Below are positions 58,871 to 64,000 of a stretch of 64,000 bases of DNA, in pieces (position 1 is the stretch's first letter; each line of letters starts with the position of its first letter). The position numbers and the translations under genes were made by a program. This stretch comes from Thermothelomyces thermophilus ATCC 42464. Taxonomy: Eukaryota > Ascomycota > Sordariomycetes > Sordariales > Chaetomiaceae. Location: NCBI RefSeq assembly GCF_000226095.1, contig NC_016472.1, forward strand, positions 3,534,001-3,598,000, read 5' to 3'. Under the pieces are notes generated by a model that worked only from the letters and a program-made list of their open reading frames with translations, searched no databases and was not told the origin of the DNA.

Positions 58871-59199
58871 TATAATATACTAGCCTTATAGCAACTACAG
58901 ATAAGTATACAATGTTTTACTTAACTACCTTAAGGAGGAAAAAGAGGAAAAATACAAGAGTTATACAGAAGAGTGCCTTTTAACCAATATATATATATAT
59001 AACCTAGGTAAGGCCTGGTTAGGCTCCGGGTTAGGTACTAACCGGGCCTTAGCTATATATCCAACAGACAAGTTACGAACGAGCAACGAACGCTCTACAG
59101 ACCTATAGGATATACGTAAGTAGGGTAGGGTAGGTCTATTCTAGTGCCCGGGTAAAGCCCGGGCATTATCTAGCCCGGGTATAGCCCGGGCCTATAACA
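58871..59199 (+). repeat. Dispersed hairpin-bearing repeat, complete copy
   Basis: Counterpart of 9988-10324 (inverted) and 9662-9780 (partial). Ends are TATAATATACTAG and CGGGCCTATAACA; the first seven bases are near-complementary to the last seven. Contains TGCCCGGG-TAAAG-CCCGGGCA at 59145-59165 and further CCCGGG palindromes. Non-coding; could be a solo LTR or a MITE. Confidence 0.65.
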
Positions 59200-59620
59200 T
59201 ACCCCCCCCCCTTCTCTTTTCGCGCTTGCCGGGCCGACCTACCCTATATCCTGCCCCTGTGTCGGTCCCACAAGCGGGTCCTATACCTTCCTTCCTTTGT
59301 TACTATAATAATGTGACCTATATATATAAGGGCGTATTAAGCGCGAACAGGTAGCTATTCGAGTTCAGATAAAAGCTAAGCTCCTTCCTTTTATTATTAG
59401 AATAACGCGACCTATATATGTAGTAGTAAGTTATATATATAATAAGTAGGTTACCTAGGTCCTATATATCCCCCTACCGTCCTCCTCTTAATGCTTATAA
59501 ATACCCCCTCCTCTTCCCTCCTTCTCTTAATTCTCTCTCTTATAACTAACTCTCCTCTTCTTCTATACCTTTTAACTACCCCTGCCTCCTATAATTATAC
59601 TTGCTACCTATACCCTTGTT
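59200..59620 (+). promoter_or_regulatory. Spacer and promoter-like leader before the antisense frame of element 4
   Basis: A C-run at 59202-59211, a purine tract on the minus strand (AAAGGAAGGAAGG, 59287-59299) that could be the element 4 polypurine tract, and GCTTATAAATACCCC near 59490-59504 followed by a long CT-rich stretch up to ATG 59621. Confidence 0.4.
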
Positions 59621-60716
59621 ATGCCTTTAAGTATTTTGTTTCTTAATTAGTATTCATTTAGTATATTAATAGCTACTGGTTTACTTAGTAGTAATGATAG
59701 TAATTATTACCTTAATAGTAATAAGAATAAAGATTACTATATAAGTTTTCCCTTTCTTATACTGATTGTTAGCTATTATATATATATATAGAGTGTGGAT
59801 TAACTCCTTATTTTATAGTATAAGAATGCTAACCTCTCCCTTAGTAGGTATACTATTAAGAGTAACTCTTCTAATAAGGAGTTTAAACTATAGCCTAAGA
59901 AGTAGTAATACTACCTATTATATATTAACCGACTTTTAAGAAATAATAAGGTCGAGTATATCTAAGATTAGAACGCTTCCTATATAATATATTATAAGAG
60001 CTATAGAAGCTATATTTAGGATCTATAGCTCTAGGCTAATAATCCCTACCTATATATAGGTATTAAGAAAATTGTAGGTTATTATAATATTAGTATTACC
60101 CTTGCCTCCCTTACCTACTATAAGACTACTAACTAGGGTACCTATTACGCCATTCTAATGCCTAAGTTCTCTACACTAGTATATTTGTTCTCTATACTCT
60201 TCGAGGCTGCCTAGTCTAACCGCTTGCCTAGATAGGCCGCCTTCGCCCCTGCCTAGGCCGTAAGTTCTTACTATTCTAGTAACGACTTCGCCCTAGTCGC
60301 TATTACCACTGCCCCTAATATACCTACCTACCATAGTAACATTATCTAGCTTACTACTAGCCCTAACCCTACCCTATAAGCTACTAGGCAGCTTATATAT
60401 CACACTATAGTATAGAATGATAGTATATTACACCAGATATAGCATATAAACGAGAACATATTAACTTTAATCGACACTAATACTACCCTCGTTATCTATA
60501 TCCTAGGTACCCTGTCGCCTGCCTCCTATACCCGCTCTAGCACCTCTATACGCCCTATACCTATGCCGATCGACTTTGGCCGTTCCTATACTTACCGCTC
60601 TTCCTTACCTACTAAGCACGTAGCGTGCCTGGTCCGCGACCGTAATAACCCTACCCTTACCGCTATAACTATTATTTTAAAGGGAGAGGATAAGGAGGAG
60701 GAGGTCATAGAGTAAG
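59621..60716 (+). pseudogene. Antisense frame next to element 4 pol (Cys-rich, unknown product)
   Basis: ATG 59621 opens a frame of about 364 codons whose internal stops are all TAG/TAA, ending DKEEEVIE and TAA. The middle (about 59960-60120) is full of TAT/TAC codons in a spacing that suggests former Cys residues, including Y-x2-Y-x6-Y. The last third, rich in Ser/Thr/Pro, is best preserved (SPASYTRSSTSIRPIPMPID). It faces element 4 pol tail-to-tail, where elements 1 and 3 have their antisense gene, but the protein is not obviously the same family. It may instead be an unrelated relic. Confidence 0.5.
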
Positions 60717-60949
60717 CATATCGTATACTAGTTAGTGTGTTTATTTTGTTTTTGTAATTAGACTATCTCTATAGGCACGTCTATAACGCGGTTATAACGC
60801 GTCTACAACACGCCTGCTACTTGTTTGCCCTAGGTTTGCCTACCTATGTAAAAAATTTATATTATTTGCTTTTATACTTTCCCTTACCTCCTATTTATAA
60901 CTGGTCTATTATAGTAATATATGTCTCCCTACTCCTATTTAAACACGTT
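60717..60949. other. Spacer between antisense frame and element 4 chromodomain
   Basis: About 230 bp. It contains a run of related units (CACGTCTATAACGCGGTTAT, AACGCGTCTACAACACG near 60776-60812). No gene seen. Confidence 0.4.
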
Positions 60950-63900
60950 AAGCGCCTTAGTATTTTCCAGATTTTCCAATAGTTCCTAAGTTAGGGTATT
61001 ATATCCCTTCCATTTTATTAGTATATTATATCGATTTCTTCTTCCCCTTGTGTTCCTAGCTACGAGAATTGCTTCTACTTTGTATTCTTCCTATAGTAGT
61101 CTCTTCTAAGAGAGTTTTAATACCAAGGCTGGTTAGAAATCTAATATACGTTACAAAGGTAGTAGGTCGGATATAGTATACTTAACAAGGTTAATATAGA
61201 AGGTAGGGTAGAGGCTATAGGGAATATTTAAAGTTACCGTTAGTAGCGTCGGTACCGTAATCACTTTATACTTAGCATTAACCTAGTTAAGTTTATAGCT
61301 AGGATGGTTAGTCTTAATATTATATAAGGATAGCTATACTTTATCCCTTACCTTAAATCTCTTAGCTAGGCGTTAAGAATGATTAGCATTTTCTTACTAG
61401 TGCTACTATATATATATAATGGTAGCCTAGGTCCATTTGGTGCCTTCTCTTAGGTAATATAAGAAATTAGTAGCTCTTCTTTATAGTGTTAAGGTAGGAG
61501 TATCTAGTAGGTTAACAAACTATATTAGAGTTATATTATAACTATAGAGGAGGTAGCTTATACTTGTCCTAATTACTATCAAGTTACGATTATTAATCAT
61601 AAGCTAGTATATAAGGAGATATTTAGGCTAGTCATACTAGGTAAAGGAAACTATAGTCTATAGGATAGTCTATACTTCCTAATTTATATGTTTTATACCT
61701 TTATCTATCTATAGATAGTAGGCTATTAATAATAGCTACTTGATCCCGATAGTCTTATAAAGAGTAGTCTAAAACTAGCTAAGCTAGTCCGAACCACGAT
61801 TAGTGATAATTTATATCGGAAATCTATAAAACCGCTACTATACGTCCCGGGACTAGAGTATATACGCCTCAGCTCCTATCGAGGACATAGCTTCGAGCTA
61901 GACGTACTTTAACAGCCGGTCGGTAATTACTATAAGGTACTAGCGCGAATTCTCGTCTTGTATAGGGAGATTAACTATAAAATCGATAGAAATCTATTTC
62001 TAGAAGCGGTTAGCAATAGGTAGGGGCTAGAGGAGTCCTTGTCATAATTAATGTAAAACCTTAGCCCTTCGATATATATGACAATTCCTTATAAATCTCC
62101 TTATGTCCGGGGATATAAAGTCCTAATAATAGTCCCATTAGAGCATTTTAAATAACCTATTCCTCCCTAGGTAGCCTGACATAGGGGAATTATAGATATA
62201 TTAAAGAATAGTAGTTATAAGCAGCTTCTATATAAGAAGCTAAAGTCTACCCTAGAACTAAAGGGTACCTTATATATTAAGGGAGTAATTTATAATCTAG
62301 GTGTATATTACGTTTACCTCCTTTGGAAATTTTCGGGCCCTGTCTTAGATAGTCTAGAGCTAGTATATATAATGTTTATCTTTAATAACTCCCTTATCCT
62401 ATAAGGCTATAAGCCATATATCTACGAAAATGGTACTCCCCTTTAATAGATAGTATATTTTAGGTAATGATAAGGTACCGGTTATATCTATCTAAATAGT
62501 AGAGAGGAGTTATACTATATACTATATATCCTTAGGGTAATCTTATTTATAGTAGGACAGGGTATTAGGATGGGAAGCTTATAATCCCGGTTAGTAACGA
62601 AGTTTAAAGTTAAAGAGGGAGAGTATTTTGGCCTATTAAGCTTACTATTTACTAATTAAACGAGGCTAAGAGAAGTATTTAAGGTTCTTATAGTTAGTTA
62701 GGATCTAAAAGGGGGTAGTAATACTATAAAGCTTAGCTAACTAGGCCTTTAGATACGAGATGATTATAAGCAGTTCCTTGTTATAGATCGTATAGTTCCG
62801 TTCGGCTAGGGACAATTTTATAGAATAGTAGGCCATAAGATATAGGACCCTATCTTCCCCCTGTTAGGATAAACACCCTCCTAACGCTATCCTAGAGCAA
62901 TCCGCCTCGAATACCGTCTCCTGTTTAGGATCCTATTATACTAGGACAGGTTCCGATATAAAGGCCGTCTTAAGAGCTTTAAAGGCCCCTTGTTCCTTAG
63001 TCCCCTACCGAAATAGGGTGTTCTTACGAGTTAATCGTATTAAAGGTATAGTTAACTTAGAGAAGTTAGGGATAAACTCTTAATAGAAGTTTACAAACCC
63101 TAGGAAACTCTATACTCCCTAAACCTTATATAGTACCTCCTACTTGTAGATAGTAGCTAGCTTTTTAGGGTCTAGGTAAACCTAAGCCCCTACCTCTACA
63201 ATATAACTAAGATATTTGACTTCTTTTATAACGAATATATACTTCTTAAGATCTAATATAAGTCTTACTTTCTATAGCCTTTAGAGTATATCCTTTACCT
63301 ACCTTATATGATCTTTTTTACTATTTAATATATAGATTAAAATGTTATTAAGGTATATTATTATAAAGTCTCCGAGTATTAGGCTAAGAGTGTTATTAAT
63401 ATATTATTAGAAAGTTATAGGTATACCTATAAGTCTAAAGGGGTAGATAAACTACTTAAAGAGGCTAAACTAGGTCTAGAATGCTATTAAATACTTATAA
63501 CCCTTTATAATCTAGATATAATAGAAGGCTACCTAGATATTAAGCTTTATAAACTACTTAGCTCTAGCTAGGGAGTAAAGCGTTTCCTTAATAAGTAAAA
63601 GAGGGTACTAATCTTACTTTATAATCTTATTTAACGCCCGATAGTTAATATAGAACCTTTATCCTCTGTTTACTTTCTTTACTAGGAGGACAGGAGCAAT
63701 AGCTAAAGAGGAGCTAGCTTAGATCTATTCCTTATCTAGTAAGTTAACGACTTACTTTCGGACTTCTAATAAATAATCTCGTAATATATTATATAGAGGT
63801 CCCTAAGGGAGTTCGGGAATCTTTCTATCCAGGCCTTCCTTTAATTTAATATAATAGTCGGCCATGCTATAATATAGGGGGAGTCTACTAGCTTTCTCCT

Positions 63901-64000
63901 TATTAAAGAGGTTGGCAAAGTCACGAAGTTTGTCTGGTAAGGTAACCTCTAACTCTATACCGGGCTTAGGTCGGGTGCCCCCCTTTCCTAGGCCGTCTCC
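60950..64000 (-). pseudogene. LTR element 4 pol (Ty3/gypsy chromovirus), partial, runs off right edge
   Basis: Minus-strand relic. The C-terminal chromodomain near 60960-61085 reads VEAIL.AR..RGRR, YNILIKWKGYN and ELLENLENT. Integrase sequence lies upstream (about 61400-62400 in window coordinates). RT carries YLNNILIY at 63344-63355 for YLDD, followed by the expected KKDHIR stretch. Protease, gag and the 5' LTR must lie beyond 64000. Degraded by RIP-type stops. It differs from elements 1 and 3. Confidence 0.8.

Overview
This window looks like a chromosome segment from a filamentous ascomycete (Pezizomycotina). Three compact, GC-rich, intron-poor protein genes (about 3.2-9.2 kb) lie between AT-rich blocks that carry the signature of repeat-induced point mutation (RIP). 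CpA has become TpA on both strands, so CAG, CAA and TGG codons appear as TAG/TAA and Cys codons as Tyr codons, while CpG-rich stretches survive. I could not assign a species. The RIP-altered ITS1/5.8S/ITS2 at 21.1-21.6 kb is the best place to try.

Layout. 0.1-2.6 kb: minus-strand relic of a pogo/Fot1-type DNA transposon. 3.4-9.2 kb: gene island of TPC1 (mitochondrial thiamine pyrophosphate carrier, +), a MICOS MIC26/27 apolipoprotein-O-like gene (-) and OCT1 (mitochondrial intermediate peptidase, +). All three products are mitochondrial. TPC1 and the MICOS gene are convergent; the MICOS gene and OCT1 are divergent. 9.4-64 kb: about 55 kb of nested transposons and a displaced rDNA copy, with no intact gene seen.

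The nest can be read as layers. The oldest recognisable layer is a minus-strand rDNA segment (18S, ITS1, 5.8S, ITS2, start of 28S, and probably ETS/IGS out to about 58.9 kb). A full-length LINE (copy 3) jumped into the 18S and left a 17-bp target duplication. That LINE was then split into four pieces by three LTR retrotransposons, each with its own target duplication: element 1 (7.6 kb, +), element 2 (11.9 kb, +) and element 3 (7.5 kb, -). Two other LINE copies lie at 9.4-15.2 kb (carrying a solo LTR) and 15.7-20.9 kb. A further Ty3/gypsy element (element 4, -) runs off the right edge.

Most interesting content. Elements 1 and 3 are chromoviruses. Both carry, between the pol chromodomain and the 3' LTR and on the opposite strand, a two-exon gene. 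Once RIP is allowed for, it shows a C-x2-C-x6-C-x8-C-x2-C-x6-C pattern (the Zn2Cys6 spacing), a short intron at the same site in both copies, and a coiled-coil tail. Element 4 has a different antisense frame at the equivalent place. Element 2 has two extra sense-strand frames after pol, each with its own promoter-like leader. The rDNA copy is itself RIP-mutated. All transposon proteins here are degraded relics; their readings assume TAG/TAA came from CAG/CAA/TGG by RIP.
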